Notes: generated by a model not told the origin, from the letters alone. Positions 8,320-18,702 are shown, counted from the stretch's first letter. The stretch: DNA of 64,000 nucleotides from Enterobacter cloacae subsp. cloacae ATCC 13047 (GCF_000025565.1 NC_014121.1:3224001-3288000); one strand, 5' to 3'. Translations and numbers: made by a program.

Positions 8320-9708
8320 CTACTTTTTGCGTGAGAGCTTAAACGCGATAAACAGGAACACCACCCACACCGGCAGCAGCATCGCGGACAGGCGCATGTC
8401 GTCGATGGTGCACATCAGCACCAGGATCATCGCCAGGAACGCAATACAGATGTAGTTGCCTGCCGGATAGAGCAGCGCCTTAAACTGCGTCTCACGCCCC
8501 TTGCGGCGCATCGCGGCGCGAAAACGCAGGTGCGCCAGGCAGATCATGATCCAGTTCAGCAGCAGCGTGGCGACAACCAGCGCCATCAACAGACCAAAGG
8601 CGGATTTCGGCAGCAGGTAGTTGATCAGCACCACCAGCGACGTAATGGCCCCGGAAAGCAGCAGAGAGTTGACCGGCACACCGCGGCGGCTGACGCGGGT
8701 GAGGAATTTCGGGGCGTTCCCCTGCACCGAAAGGCCAAACAGCATGCGGCTGTTGGAGTAAACCCCGCTGTTATAGACCGACAGCGACGCCACCAGAATG
8801 ACGAAGTTCAGCGCCGAGGCCACCACGTTGCTGTTCAGATCGTGGAAAATCATCACAAACGGACTGCTGTCGGACTTCACTTCCACCCACGGGTAGAGCG
8901 CCAGCAGTACCACCAGCGAGCCGATGTAGAACAGCAGAATACGGTACACCACCTGGTTAACCGCTTTCGGAATGCTTTTATGCGGATCGCGCGCTTCGGC
9001 CGCGGTGATCCCAATCAGCTCCAGCCCGCCGAACGAGAACATAATCACCGCCAGCGACAGGATCAGCCCCTTCCAGCCCGTCGCCAGGAAGCCGCCGTGC
9101 TGCCAGAGGTTGTCGAGAGTGGCCCGCTCGCCGCCGTGGCCTGAGAACAGCAGCCACAGGCCAAAGCCGATCATGCCGATAATCGCCAGCACCTTGATCA
9201 GCGCGAACCAGAACTCGGTTTCACCATACAGGCGCACGTTCACGAGGTTAACGGCATTGATGATAATAAAGAAGGCCGCAGCCCAGACCCACGTTGGCAC
9301 CTCGGGCAGCCAGTACTGCATATAGATGCCTGCGGCGGTCAGTTCGGCCATTCCCACCAGCACAAACATCACCCAGTAGTTCCAGCCGGAGAGGAAGCCT
9401 GCGAACGGGCCCCAGTATTTATAGGCAAAGTGAGCGAACGAGCCTGACACCGGCTCTTCGACGACCATCTCGCCGAGCTGGCGCATGATCAGGAAGGCGA
9501 TAACCCCGGCGATACCGTATCCCAGCAGGACCGCCGGGCCAGCCATCTGAATGGCGGGGCCGATACCCAGGAACAGCCCGGTACCGATCGCGCCGCCAAG
9601 GGCAATTAACTGAATATGTCGATTTTGCAAACCACGTTGCAGCGTCGGGTTCTGTTCCGACGAAGCTTCAGCGCTACCGTTGCCTGAAGCGGATGACGCG
9701 TCTTTCAC
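8320..9708 (-). CDS. pheP: Phenylalanine permease PheP
   Basis: The 462-residue amino acid permease of the APC family has 12 hydrophobic segments. It matches E. coli PheP almost throughout, with blocks such as RHIQLIALGGAIGTGLFLG near the N terminus and FSFGGLELIGITAAEARDP mid-protein. It imports phenylalanine, and to a lesser extent tyrosine, with protons across the inner membrane. The N-terminal tail is a few residues longer and more variable than in E. coli. It is transcribed away from phoX and faces the toxin-antitoxin operon. Confidence 0.93.
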   Translation of the reverse strand: MKDASSASGNGSAEASSEQNPTLQRGLQNRHIQLIALGGAIGTGLFLGIGPAIQMAGPAVLLGYGIAGVIAFLIMRQLGEMVVEEPVSGSFAHFAYKYWGPFAGFLSGWNYWVMFVLVGMAELTAAGIYMQYWLPEVPTWVWAAAFFIIINAVNLVNVRLYGETEFWFALIKVLAIIGMIGFGLWLLFSGHGGERATLDNLWQHGGFLATGWKGLILSLAVIMFSFGGLELIGITAAEARDPHKSIPKAVNQVVYRILLFYIGSLVVLLALYPWVEVKSDSSPFVMIFHDLNSNVVASALNFVILVASLSVYNSGVYSNSRMLFGLSVQGNAPKFLTRVSRRGVPVNSLLLSGAITSLVVLINYLLPKSAFGLLMALVVATLLLNWIMICLAHLRFRAAMRRKGRETQFKALLYPAGNYICIAFLAMILVLMCTIDDMRLSAMLLPVWVVFLFIAFKLSRKK

Positions 9709-9779
9709 GTCCTACCCCTGTCTCTTTTTTAGAAGGGGCACGTTTTAACACTTCATGCTGGTGGTAGCAAGTTTAACGC

Positions 9780-9801
9780 CGGGCCACTGCGTGCACCCGG
9801 C
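9780..9801. terminator. Hairpin downstream of phoX-like gene
   Basis: GCCGGGCCACTGCGTGCACCCGGC folds into a stem just after the phosphatase gene (minus strand). The T tract is poor, so this is a possible rather than certain terminator. Confidence 0.4.
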
Positions 9802-9810
9802 GGATAAACG

Positions 9811-11784
9811 TCACGAACCGATGATCCCACCGTCCGCTTTGGTGATCACCACCGTCGACGAACGCGGACGTCCGTTCGGGTTCGCGTCTGGCCAGTTGGA
9901 AACAGCACGCGGATTGGCCGGGTCGGTAATATCATCCCCGCCCTCTCCCGGATGCTGAATGTTAATAAACAGCGTGCGGTTGTCCGGCGTAAACGCAATC
10001 CCGGTGATTTCACACCCGCGTGGGCCGGTCAGGAAACGGCGATACTCATTGGTGCCCGGAATGGTAGCCACCATCTGGTTATTGCCCATCCCTTCGTACG
10101 CTTTCTTATTAATGGTGCTGGAAGAGACATCGGTCTGGATCCACAGCACGCCCTGGTGATCGAACGACAGGCCATCCGGGCTGCCGAATGCTGCACCCTG
10201 CATGGAGCCTTTGGCCTTCGGATCGTCGCTGTCGGTACGCCCGGCCATCACGAGAATATCCCACTTAAAGCGAGCGGCGGCCGGATCGGCTCCCTCTTCG
10301 TGCCAGTGCATAATATGACCAAACACGTTGTTGGCACGCGGGTTGGCGGCATCGACCGGCGCCTTACCCTCTTTACCGCGATCGCTGTTGTTGGTGAGCG
10401 TACAGTAGACGCTGCCGCTGGCGTGCGGATCGACCGCAATCCACTCTGGACGATCCATTTTCGTCGCCCCCACCACATCGGCCGCCAGACGGGTTTTGAT
10501 CAGCAGATCGCCCTGGCTTTCGAAACCGTTGCTTTTATCCAGGCCATTCTGCCCGAAGATCAGCGGCAGCCAGTCGCCGCTCCCCTCCTCGTTGAACCGG
10601 GCAACGTACAGCGTGCCGGACGTCAGCAGCTGCATATTGGCTTCACGGTTGGCAGGATCGTATTTTTTGTCCGAGACGAATTTATAGATGTACTCAAACT
10701 TCTGGTCGTCCCCCATATAGACCACCACGCGGTTATCGGTGGCGAGCGTGACGGCGGCGCCTTCATGCTTGAAGCGGCCCAGAGCGGTGTGCTTGCGCGG
10801 CGTGGAGGTGGGATCGTAGGGATCAATCTCCACCACCCAGCCGAAACGGTTGGGTTCGTTAGGGGTTTTATCGACGCTGAAGCGGTCATCCACCTCGTTC
10901 CAGCGGTAGGATTCATCGCTGTCGCTGATGCCGTAGCGTTTTTCCAGCGGATTAAGATCGGCTTTTTTGACAAAAATATCCGACCAGTTCTCCTCGCAGG
11001 TGAGATAGGTGCCCCACGGCGTATGGCCGTTGGCGCAGTTTTGCATGGTGCCCAGCACGCGTTCCCCCTGCGGGTCAGCGGCGGTTTTCATTAAGTCCTG
11101 ATGCCGCGCCGGGCCGGTAAGCTGCATCGGCGTATTGACGGTAATGCGGCGGGCATACGAAGACGGGCGAACCACCTGCCAGTCGCTGCCCGATTTTTTT
11201 ACTTCCACCACCGACACGCCCATCGCGTTCTGCCCCTTGCGGGCCTTGTCGAGATTCCAGTTGGCCGTGCCGTCGGTAAACAGCATCCCGTTATCGATGT
11301 ACTCATGATTCAGCGCCAGCAGGCCATGTTCCGGGTTTTGTTTCCCTTGCGGCAGGCTAAACCACGCCATCCCGTCGTGGTGCATGCCCGCCTGCACGGC
11401 CTGTTCGTCGGTGGTGTTGCTGGCATCCTGTTTAAACGCCGGCATGTTGTTCTTGATCCCCGTCGGGTCACCCCAGCGATAAAACGGACGGGCGATATAG
11501 CCTTCCGGCACCCTGACCGTATCTTCCGTGGATACGTCGATGCTGGTAAAGCCCAGGGAAACCGCTTTTGCCAGTGCAGAAGGCTTTGATACTGCGGCAA
11601 TGGCGCTTTCAGGTTTGATCAGAAAAGGGAATGAAGCGGCAGCACCCGCCACGGCGCCCATCTGCAAAAAACGGCGGCGGGAGAGGAATACCTCCGCAAC
11701 CTCGGAGAATACCGGGTTAGCGCTGCGGTTAGTGATATCGTCGCGATGTTCTTTTTTAAATACGGATTTGAGGGGTCTGCCCAT
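9811..11784 (-). CDS. PhoX-family alkaline phosphatase (DUF839), Tat-exported
   Basis: The 657-residue protein is of the PhoX/DUF839 family, Ca- and Fe-dependent phosphatases of the periplasm that release phosphate from organic esters. The N terminus carries a twin-arginine signal (SRRRFLQ at 35-41) and a hydrophobic stretch ending near AIA (61-63), so it is exported folded. The C-terminal part includes GCEITGIAFTPDNRTLFINIQHPGE, a region rich in likely metal ligands. The length fits the family. It is monocistronic, with no Pho box that I could recognise. Symbol left blank because the enterobacterial naming is not fixed. Confidence 0.85.
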   Translation of the reverse strand: MGRPLKSVFKKEHRDDITNRSANPVFSEVAEVFLSRRRFLQMGAVAGAAASFPFLIKPESAIAAVSKPSALAKAVSLGFTSIDVSTEDTVRVPEGYIARPFYRWGDPTGIKNNMPAFKQDASNTTDEQAVQAGMHHDGMAWFSLPQGKQNPEHGLLALNHEYIDNGMLFTDGTANWNLDKARKGQNAMGVSVVEVKKSGSDWQVVRPSSYARRITVNTPMQLTGPARHQDLMKTAADPQGERVLGTMQNCANGHTPWGTYLTCEENWSDIFVKKADLNPLEKRYGISDSDESYRWNEVDDRFSVDKTPNEPNRFGWVVEIDPYDPTSTPRKHTALGRFKHEGAAVTLATDNRVVVYMGDDQKFEYIYKFVSDKKYDPANREANMQLLTSGTLYVARFNEEGSGDWLPLIFGQNGLDKSNGFESQGDLLIKTRLAADVVGATKMDRPEWIAVDPHASGSVYCTLTNNSDRGKEGKAPVDAANPRANNVFGHIMHWHEEGADPAAARFKWDILVMAGRTDSDDPKAKGSMQGAAFGSPDGLSFDHQGVLWIQTDVSSSTINKKAYEGMGNNQMVATIPGTNEYRRFLTGPRGCEITGIAFTPDNRTLFINIQHPGEGGDDITDPANPRAVSNWPDANPNGRPRSSTVVITKADGGIIGS

Positions 11785-11910
11785 AGCGGCTTCCTGTCAT
11801 TGGCCAAGAGGTAAAGGTCTGGAGGCCAGTGTAAGAAGCTTTTATTACAATTTTATAACAAGGTACGGAAGGATGGGGGCATCCCTGCCCCGGATAACGA
11901 GGTGGAACGC

Positions 11911-14094
11911 TTAGAACTCGTAGCCAACCGAGACCTTAAAGGTACGCGGTTCGCCCTGCGTGATGTAGGTGCCGGAATCATCAACGCTGGACCAGTAGTT
12001 TTCGTTGGTCACGTTGTCGATGCCCGCGCGCACCGTCATCTGGTTTTCATTGTGGTTCACCGCGAAGCGATAGCGCATGCCCAGATCCAGCGTGGTATAG
12101 CTGTCGAGCTTTTTGCTGTTCGCGAGGTCGGCGTACTGCGTGCCGGAGTGGTTGACGCGGGCGGTAGCCGTCAGGCCCTCAATCGGTTTGATGTCGTACT
12201 CTGCGCCCAGCACGGCGTAGAAGTTCGGGACACCAATGGCATCGTTGCCCTGATTCACGCCGTTTTTGGTTTTGGTCAGCTCGGCCTGCAGCCAGGTGGC
12301 GCTGGCGTTCAGGCGCATCCCGAGCATTGGCTCGCCGAAGACGTTCAGCTCTACGCCACGGTTACGCTGCTCAGCGTCCAGGCCGTAGTGACCGCTGTCG
12401 TCGAGGATCGCCGACGGCATTTTGATCTCAAACAGCGCCAGGGAGCCGCCCACGCGACCAAAGTCCGCCTTCACGCCCACTTCATTCTGCTTAGAGTGAA
12501 CGATACCGGTGCTCTGGCCGTAGTTGGTGGCCGTGTTGGGCGCGGTTTTACCCGGTTGCAGCGCTTCGGTGTGGTTAGCGTAAAGCGAAATTTCCTCCCA
12601 CGGTTTATAAACCACACCGTAGGTTGGCATCCAGCGGCTGCCGTCAAAACCGTCCGCGTCGTTTTCCGCACCGGTAATTTTGTTGTACCCGCGGATGACC
12701 ACTTTCTGATGACGTGCACCAGCGGTAAACAGCAGCTTGTTATCCAGCACGCCCAGGGTATCGCTCAGCAGCCAGCCCTGAGTGCGGGTGCGCCCGCTGG
12801 TCAGCGGATCGCTGTATTTGCCGCCAGAGCCGTTGAAATTGGAGCTGTCCGGCATCGCGACGCCGGTGTTGTGGTAAATGTTGGTGGTTGGGTTATCCGC
12901 CGTCGCCGACATTTTCCAGGCGATTTTTTCGTTTTTGGTCATCGCGGAATACCCCACGTTGACCTTGTGCGAGACAAAGCCGGTAGTGAAGTGACCGCGT
13001 ATCCCCGCCATACCGCTGACGGAATCGCTGATACGGTTGGTATCAAGACGGCTGACCGTGGCCTTACCGCTCTTGTCCACCAGCTTCGGTGCACTGTAGA
13101 TCCCCTCTTCGTGCGCGTGCTGCGCGCCGAGACCGGTATAGGCCGTCCAGTTGTCAGTGATGTCGTACTCGCTGCGCCACATCCCGAACTCGTTTTCAAT
13201 GTCGCTGTAGGCCCATTTCTGCGAGAAGTTACGATCGTTTTTCGGCGGCTCTGGCACAAAGTCCACGGCGGAAATGTTGACGCTGGTCGGGCTGCCGTGG
13301 AAGGTTTTCTTCTGATAACCCAGATCCAGCGAAGTGCGGAAATTGTCGCCTTTGTAATCCAGACCGGTGGAGAGCAGCGTGGTGCGGCGGCGGTCGTTCG
13401 GCACGCCGGTTTCCCCTTCCCGGTGAACCAGGTTCACGCGCGCGCCGAACTGGTCGTTGTCGCCAAAGCGTCGGCCTGCATCGAGCGTGGTGCCAATCTG
13501 TGAGTCGGAGGTGTAGTCCACGCCCACTTTCGCCTGCGGGACGTCGCCCGCATGTTTTGGCTCAAGGTTAATCATCCCGCCCACGCCGGAGCTTGCCGCG
13601 CCGTTCATCAGCGAGTTTGCCCCTTTGAAAATTTCAATGCGATCGACCATCTGGGCATCCACCACCTGACGCGGCAGCACGCCGGACAGGCCGCCAAAGG
13701 TCATGTCATCGCCGTCAAACTTCAGGCCGCGAATACGGAAGGTTTCGGCGCTGTTACCGTAACCCTGCACGAACTGCACGCCTGCATCGTTGGCAACCAC
13801 ATCAGCAATGGTTTTCGCCTGCTGATCTTCCACCAGCTTCGAGGTGTAGCTGATGATATTAAACGGCACGTCCATGGCATTCTGCTGGCCGAGCATCCCC
13901 AGACGGCCGCCGTTTGCCACCTGTCCATCCAGGAAGGCGGGTACCAGCTGGTCGCCGCCGGGAGTGAAATCAGGCCCGGTGGCAGACTGGACGACCATGG
14001 TGTCTTCTGGCTTTGCCTCTGCCGCCAGGGCAGCGTGGGTCACTGCGCCAACGGCGAGCGCCAGCAGTGTTTTATGCATTCTGGTGTTGTTCAT
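11911..14094 (-). CDS. TonB-dependent siderophore receptor
   Basis: The 727-residue outer-membrane receptor has a signal peptide (about residues 1-24), a plug domain (about 50-170, including FRIRGLKFDG and RIEIFKGANSLMNG) and a 22-strand barrel ending in the aromatic VSVGYEF. These are hallmarks of siderophore receptors, and the protein resembles ferrichrome receptors of the FcuA/FhuA type. It would take a ferric siderophore through the outer membrane using TonB energy. A Fur-box-like sequence lies upstream. The nearby FbpABC system is a possible inner-membrane partner, although such systems usually carry free ferric iron. Confidence 0.87.
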   Translation of the reverse strand: MNNTRMHKTLLALAVGAVTHAALAAEAKPEDTMVVQSATGPDFTPGGDQLVPAFLDGQVANGGRLGMLGQQNAMDVPFNIISYTSKLVEDQQAKTIADVVANDAGVQFVQGYGNSAETFRIRGLKFDGDDMTFGGLSGVLPRQVVDAQMVDRIEIFKGANSLMNGAASSGVGGMINLEPKHAGDVPQAKVGVDYTSDSQIGTTLDAGRRFGDNDQFGARVNLVHREGETGVPNDRRRTTLLSTGLDYKGDNFRTSLDLGYQKKTFHGSPTSVNISAVDFVPEPPKNDRNFSQKWAYSDIENEFGMWRSEYDITDNWTAYTGLGAQHAHEEGIYSAPKLVDKSGKATVSRLDTNRISDSVSGMAGIRGHFTTGFVSHKVNVGYSAMTKNEKIAWKMSATADNPTTNIYHNTGVAMPDSSNFNGSGGKYSDPLTSGRTRTQGWLLSDTLGVLDNKLLFTAGARHQKVVIRGYNKITGAENDADGFDGSRWMPTYGVVYKPWEEISLYANHTEALQPGKTAPNTATNYGQSTGIVHSKQNEVGVKADFGRVGGSLALFEIKMPSAILDDSGHYGLDAEQRNRGVELNVFGEPMLGMRLNASATWLQAELTKTKNGVNQGNDAIGVPNFYAVLGAEYDIKPIEGLTATARVNHSGTQYADLANSKKLDSYTTLDLGMRYRFAVNHNENQMTVRAGIDNVTNENYWSSVDDSGTYITQGEPRTFKVSVGYEF

Positions 14095-14161
14095 AATGGA
14101 CTCATTAAATGTGCGCGCAAAAATGGCCCGTTGTCGGGCCTTAGAAAAGTTTATGTGTAAT

Positions 14162-14182
14162 GCAAATGAGAACTATACGCAT
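14162..14182. promoter_or_regulatory. Candidate Fur box of the TonB-receptor gene
   Basis: GCAAATGAGAACTATACGCAT, 68-88 bp before the receptor start, resembles the Fur consensus (imperfect inverted AATGAnAAT-type arms). Iron repression is expected for such a receptor. The match is moderate. Confidence 0.5.
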
Positions 14183-14285
14183 TATATCTGCGTTAGCAAG
14201 TGTAACCGCGCGTTTCGGCCTGAGGACAAGGGGGTTAAATGAAGACGGGGAAGAGAGAGGTGTTACAGAGGGAAAGCGTGACGCA

Positions 14286-14311
14286 CAGCCACCCCGGATC
14301 CGGGATGGCTG
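14286..14311. terminator. Strong hairpin downstream of DUF1471 gene
   Basis: CAGCCACCCCGGA and TCCGGGATGGCTG form a 13-bp stem with one wobble pair, immediately past the small secreted-protein gene. It has no T run on the minus strand but a T-rich stretch on the plus strand. Confidence 0.5.
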
Positions 14312-14318
14312 CAGGACA

Positions 14319-14594
14319 TTATTTTTTCTTGTAAATATCGGCCGTGCCGTGAATTTTGTTGTTGGTATTACCTGACGTGAGCACCAGTACGTCGGCACCT
14401 TCTTTATCTGCTTTTTCAATCAATTCTTTCTTTGCATCATCAATAGAGACTTCATTTGAAGTGCTTACCGTACCGATTTTTTCATACTGCGATTCGACTT
14501 TCTCGAATTCATTTTTCGTCAGCAGTTCAGCCGCAAAGGTATTGGTGGTAAACAGAAACGCCGTTCCCAGCAAAATAGCAGTCGTCTTTTTCAT
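14319..14594 (-). CDS. DUF1471 (YhcN/BhsA/McbA-like) periplasmic protein
   Basis: The 91-residue protein has a clear signal peptide ([21 protein letters not shown], cleavage near residue 21) and a DUF1471 domain ([22 protein letters not shown] ... GADVLVLTS). Enterobacterial paralogues (BhsA, McbA, YhcN, YdgH) act in stress response, biofilm and envelope adaptation, but no biochemical activity is firmly known. The start follows AAGGAAAAAAGG. It is monocistronic between the receptor gene and the iron ABC operon. Confidence 0.85.
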   Translation of the reverse strand: MKKTTAILLGTAFLFTTNTFAAELLTKNEFEKVESQYEKIGTVSTSNEVSIDDAKKELIEKADKEGADVLVLTSGNTNNKIHGTADIYKKK

Positions 14595-14628
14595 AACCTT
14601 TTTTCCTTGAGATTAATCAGCAACTACG

Positions 14629-14656
14629 AAAAACCTCACACATGATGGTGAGGTTT
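14629..14656. terminator. Bidirectional terminator between fbpC and DUF1471 gene
   Basis: AAAACCTCAC and GTGAGGTTTT arms surround a short loop. It can end the iron-transport operon on the minus strand and any plus-strand transcript. Confidence 0.75.
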
Positions 14657-14744
14657 TATGAGCATGGTAGAGAATCTCAGGAAATGCCACACGTTAAGGA
14701 AAATTCTTTTATAACAACCCGTTGGATTAAATTACTAACGAACA

Positions 14745-15776
14745 TTAAGAATATTCAAAAACGCGCGCCGTACCAGCAATATCAATACGCACCGCCGCCC
14801 CCGGGAGCCAACCAGGCTGACTGACGGTTTTCAGGGTAATCGGCTCCGTTTGTCCGGCTAACGCCAGCGTCAGCGTGGAGAGCTGGCCGGTGAAATCCAC
14901 ATCAACAATCGACACCGGGCTTTCGTGCGCCGCGCATGCCGTCACGTGCAGTTGCTCAGGGCGCAACATCACTCTGCCCTGCCCCGTCGCCTGGGCGTTA
15001 TCCGTGGGCACCTCGCCCAGCGCGCAGAGCGCATAGCCGCTGGCGAGCTGAGCAGGCAGGATCACCGCATCCCCCAGGAACAGCGCCGTCTCTTCATCCA
15101 CGGGCTGGCTATAGACCTGATAAGGCGTGCCGACCTGAGTGAAACGTCCGGATCGCATGACCGCCACCTGCGTGGCAAAGGACAACGCTTCGTTTTGATC
15201 GTGAGTCACCAGGATCGAGGCCACGCCCGCTTCCGCCAGCAGGTCAGCCGTGGCCTTACGCGTCATGGCGCGCAGGCCGGTATCCAGCGCCGAGAAGGGT
15301 TCATCCAGCAGCATCAGGGAAGGACGCTGCGCCAGCGCGCGGGCAAGCGCCACGCGCTGCTGCTGGCCGCCGGAAATCTCATGCGGCCAGTGCGTGGCGA
15401 GTTGTCTGTCAAGCGAGACCATCTCCATCAGTGCTTCCACGCGCTGGCGCTTCTCGTGGCGGGTACCGTCTAATCCCCAGGCAATGTTGTCTGCCACATT
15501 AAGATGCGGGAAGAGCGCCCCCTCCTGAGGAACAAAGCCAATTTTACGCAGATGCGCGGGAATAAAGTTGTTCTGATCGAACAGGGTTCGGCCCTGCATC
15601 ACGATCCGTCCGCTATCCGGCGTTTCGAACCCGGCAAGGATACGCAGCAGCGTGGTTTTACCCGACCCTGACGGCCCGACAATCGCCGTCCGGCTTCCCG
15701 GCGCGACGCTCAGGTTTAAGCTGTCGAGCACCTGCGCATCGGAAAACGATTTAGAAATGGACGTTAATTCAAGCAT
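14745..15776 (-). CDS. fbpC: Ferric iron ABC transporter ATP-binding protein
   Basis: The 343-residue ABC ATPase of the FbpC/SfuC type has Walker A GPSGSGKT (34-41), signature SGGQQQR, Walker B LMLLDEP and a C-terminal regulatory extension. ATG 15776 is preferred over an upstream ATG at 15791. It lies one base after the TGA of the permease gene, giving tight coupling, and the family starts with this sequence. It powers ferric iron import with the permease and binding protein encoded upstream in the same operon. The operon ends at the terminator 14629-14656. Confidence 0.88.
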   Translation of the reverse strand: MLELTSISKSFSDAQVLDSLNLSVAPGSRTAIVGPSGSGKTTLLRILAGFETPDSGRIVMQGRTLFDQNNFIPAHLRKIGFVPQEGALFPHLNVADNIAWGLDGTRHEKRQRVEALMEMVSLDRQLATHWPHEISGGQQQRVALARALAQRPSLMLLDEPFSALDTGLRAMTRKATADLLAEAGVASILVTHDQNEALSFATQVAVMRSGRFTQVGTPYQVYSQPVDEETALFLGDAVILPAQLASGYALCALGEVPTDNAQATGQGRVMLRPEQLHVTACAAHESPVSIVDVDFTGQLSTLTLALAGQTEPITLKTVSQPGWLPGAAVRIDIAGTARVFEYS

Positions 15777-15777
15777 C

Positions 15778-17352
15778 TCATAGCCCTGCAATTTTTTTGG
15801 ACTGCATATAAAGAATGGCGGTCAGCGGCAGTGAAATCAAAATCATCAGCATGGCGTAAGGCGCAGCGGCAACATAATCGATCTCGCTGGTCAGCGCCCA
15901 GAAACCGGTGGACAGCGTGCGCGTTCCCAGCGGGGAGAGCAGCAGCGTCGCCGTCAGTTCGTTACTGACGCCAAGGAAGACCAGCGCCGCCCCTGCCGCC
16001 GCACCGGGCGCGGCCAATCGCATGGTGACGCTCCACAATGCCTTCGCGGGCGTGCTGCCCAGACTGCGCGCCACGTTTTCGAGCTCCACCGGCGCCTGGG
16101 CAATCCCGGCCCGCAGGTTAATGAGCGCACGGGGCATAAACATCAGCAGATAAGCCAGGAACAGCGTAATTTCGGTCTGATAAATCGGACGTGCATAGTG
16201 AATGGTGACCGTGACCAGCGCGAGGGCGGTGACGATCCCCGGCAGAGAGCTGGTGATGTAAATGCACCCTTCCAGCATCCGGAAGATGCGGTGCGGATAA
16301 CGGATACCGAGCCAGGCGATGGGAATGACACAGGCGGTGGTCAGCAGCGCGCCGCCCACGCCGAGCATCAGCGTCTGGCGCAGCGAGTGCCAGAGATCGG
16401 CGCTCATCCAGTTCTGTACGCCGCCAAGCCATATCCAGCGACACAGCACAATGAGCGGTACGCCCAGCGCCAGCACAATCAGCATGAGGAAAAACAGCTG
16501 GCCCAACGCCGCAGCAACAGGCTTTAGCGGCCAGCGCGTCTGTTCACGTGCCGCCCCAGCGCCGATGCGCGCATAACGGGCTTTCCCGCGGGTGACCCCT
16601 TCCAGCAGCAAGATGGCCAGACAGCATAGCGCCAGCACCCCCGCCAGCATGTTTGCCGCCGGGCCACTGAATGTCGACTGGAACTGGTCGTAAATGGCGG
16701 TGGTGAAGGTATCAAAGCGGATCATCACGTACAGGCCATATTCCGCCAGCAGATGCAGGGCCACCAGCAGCGCGCCGCCGCAAATCGCGAGCTTAAGCTG
16801 CGGTAACACCACGCGAAAAAAGACCCGCCACGGCGGCGTGCCGAGCGAAGCGGCAACATCTTCAAGCGTTGGATCCAGACGACGCAGCACCGCCGCCACG
16901 GGCATATAGATAAACGGGTAGTAGGCTAACACGGAGAGAAACACGCCCGCAGAAAGCCCATGCATGGAAGGCACCACGCTCACCCAGGCGTAGCTTTGCA
17001 CGAACGCGGGGATGGCCAACGGGGCCACCGCCAGCGCAGACCAGATCCCCCGCCCGGCGAGCTGAGTACGTTCCGTCAGCCAGGCTATCGCCACGCCGGT
17101 GACGATACAGAGTGGCACCGCTAAGGCCGTCAGCCACAGCGTGTTGCTGAGCAGCTCAGCAACACGCGGGCGAAACACCAACGCCTTAATGGTTTCCCAG
17201 CCCGTCTCAATGCCTATGGCAATGATAAAGCCCAAAGGCAGAAGCGCCATTAATGAAAACAGGACAGCTAACGCAACCATCGGCAGCGCAGGACGCCTGC
17301 GGGCAGGCTCCCGCACTCTGTTTTTGCCGATGTCGAGACTCAGACCAGACAT
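15778..17352 (-). CDS. fbpB: Ferric iron ABC transporter permease
   Basis: The 524-residue inner-membrane permease is a fused two-module protein of the FbpB/SfuB type, with about 12 transmembrane segments and two EAA-type loops ([22 protein letters not shown] and [21 protein letters not shown]) for docking the ATPase. The length is normal for the family. It is the middle gene of the three-gene iron operon, 24 bp after the binding-protein gene. Confidence 0.9.
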   Translation of the reverse strand: MSGLSLDIGKNRVREPARRRPALPMVALAVLFSLMALLPLGFIIAIGIETGWETIKALVFRPRVAELLSNTLWLTALAVPLCIVTGVAIAWLTERTQLAGRGIWSALAVAPLAIPAFVQSYAWVSVVPSMHGLSAGVFLSVLAYYPFIYMPVAAVLRRLDPTLEDVAASLGTPPWRVFFRVVLPQLKLAICGGALLVALHLLAEYGLYVMIRFDTFTTAIYDQFQSTFSGPAANMLAGVLALCCLAILLLEGVTRGKARYARIGAGAAREQTRWPLKPVAAALGQLFFLMLIVLALGVPLIVLCRWIWLGGVQNWMSADLWHSLRQTLMLGVGGALLTTACVIPIAWLGIRYPHRIFRMLEGCIYITSSLPGIVTALALVTVTIHYARPIYQTEITLFLAYLLMFMPRALINLRAGIAQAPVELENVARSLGSTPAKALWSVTMRLAAPGAAAGAALVFLGVSNELTATLLLSPLGTRTLSTGFWALTSEIDYVAAAPYAMLMILISLPLTAILYMQSKKIAGL

Positions 17353-17376
17353 AGGACGTTCACTTTACTCTCAGGA

Positions 17377-18393
17377 TCACAGCAGGCCAGCTTGCGTCAT
17401 CAGCTCGATGACTTTTTTACTGTTAAGCGTGGAAGGTTCCACTTTCGGTGCATCCAGCTCGTTCAGCGGCACCAGTTTCGGGTTAGAGGCCGCGTTCACG
17501 CCCACCGCATATTCAAAGGCGTTATTGGTGCGCAGGCTATCCTGCCCTTCTTTGCCGGTGATGTATTTAATGAAGGCCTGTGCCTGCGCTTTGTGTTTGC
17601 TGGACGCCAGCACGCCGCCGCCGGAGAGGCTAACAAAGGCGCCCGGATCCTGATGTTTGAAGTAGTAGAGCTTAGTGTTTTTGCTGTTTTCACCCGTTTT
17701 GGACTGATCGACAAAACGGTAGTAGTGATAAATCACCCCGCCATCAATCTGACCGGCGTTAACGGCTTTCATCACCGTGCTGTTGCCTTTATAGGCAACG
17801 AAATTGGCTTTCATCGCTTTGAGCCACTCAAGAGTGGCCTGCTCGCCTTTCAGGGCCAGCATTGCGCTGACGATCGCCTGGAAATCGGCTCCTGACGGAG
17901 AGGCAGCCCAGCGGCCTTTCCACTCGGGTTTAGCCAGATCCATCAGCGATTTTGGCAGCTGCTGCTCGCTCAGTTTTTCCGGGTTATAGACAAACACGGT
18001 GCTGCGAGCGGCGATCCCGATCCAGCGGCCGTGTGCCGGGCGATACTCCGCCGGTACCTGCTTTAATGTCTCTGCATCTAATGATGCAAACAGTTTGGCG
18101 TTATCAACCAGCACCATTGACGGCGAGTTTTCCGTTAAAAATACATCCGCAGGCGATGCGCTGCCTTCCTGCACCAGCTGGTTGCCCAGCTCGCTGTCAT
18201 CGCCATTACGCAGCGTGACCTTAATACCCGTTTCTTTGGTAAAACCGTCTACCCACGACTTCACCAGATTTTCATGCTGCGCGTTATAAACAACGATACC
18301 TTCGTTATTATCAGCGGCAAACGATTGAGTTGAAAGGAAAAGTGATGAAGACAACAGGGCAAGCGAGAAGCATGACAGCAGGCGAGAATTCAT
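17377..18393 (-). CDS. fbpA: Ferric iron ABC transporter periplasmic binding protein
   Basis: The 338-residue extracytoplasmic binding protein has a signal peptide (MNSRLLSCFSLALLSSSLFL ... SFA). The family motifs IVVYNAQHE and GGVIYHYYRF include the paired tyrosines that usually ligate iron. The start at 18393 is chosen because AAGGA lies seven bases upstream; the in-frame ATG at 18399 would be only one base from that SD. It is the first gene of the operon and lies under a strong Fur box. It binds ferric iron in the periplasm and delivers it to FbpB. Confidence 0.9.
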   Translation of the reverse strand: MNSRLLSCFSLALLSSSLFLSTQSFAADNNEGIVVYNAQHENLVKSWVDGFTKETGIKVTLRNGDDSELGNQLVQEGSASPADVFLTENSPSMVLVDNAKLFASLDAETLKQVPAEYRPAHGRWIGIAARSTVFVYNPEKLSEQQLPKSLMDLAKPEWKGRWAASPSGADFQAIVSAMLALKGEQATLEWLKAMKANFVAYKGNSTVMKAVNAGQIDGGVIYHYYRFVDQSKTGENSKNTKLYYFKHQDPGAFVSLSGGGVLASSKHKAQAQAFIKYITGKEGQDSLRTNNAFEYAVGVNAASNPKLVPLNELDAPKVEPSTLNSKKVIELMTQAGLL

Positions 18394-18466
18394 GAACATA
18401 TCCTTAATAGACCAACGTGATAAACAACAAAGGGCTGTGTGGGACAGGATTAAAGCATATAACAAC

Positions 18467-18485
18467 GCTAATGATAATTACTATC
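18467..18485. promoter_or_regulatory. Fur box of the fbpABC operon
   Basis: GCTAATGATAATTACTATC matches 16 of 19 positions of the Fur consensus GATAATGATAATCATTATC. It lies 74-92 bp upstream of the fbpA start, so the operon should be repressed by Fe-Fur. Confidence 0.85.
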
Positions 18486-18673
18486 AATCGAGTTTAGACG
18501 TAAAAGTGTAAAATTTGTTTTTAGCAGATTTTAGAATGATAAAAACCCAAGTTTTAATGCGAGATAATTTTTAGATTAAGAAAACCTTAAGCCTGCCAAC
18601 AATGAAATTCATTAGCCTTCTATTTATTCTGACGCGAAGATAAATGTGTTATTCATGCCCGCGGCATATATAA

Positions 18674-18702
18674 AAAAAGCCCCGATGCTTCGGGGCTTTT
18701 TA
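18674..18702. terminator. Bidirectional intrinsic terminator
   Basis: An A run, GCCCCGA, TGCT, TCGGGGC and a T run: a textbook terminator working on both strands, just past the end of the CPBP protease gene (minus strand). Confidence 0.9.

Noticed and set aside
11902..13503. Long plus-strand frame opposite the TonB-receptor gene
   Set aside because: A 533-codon frame, but it is the antisense shadow of a typical GC-rich receptor gene and shows no domain.
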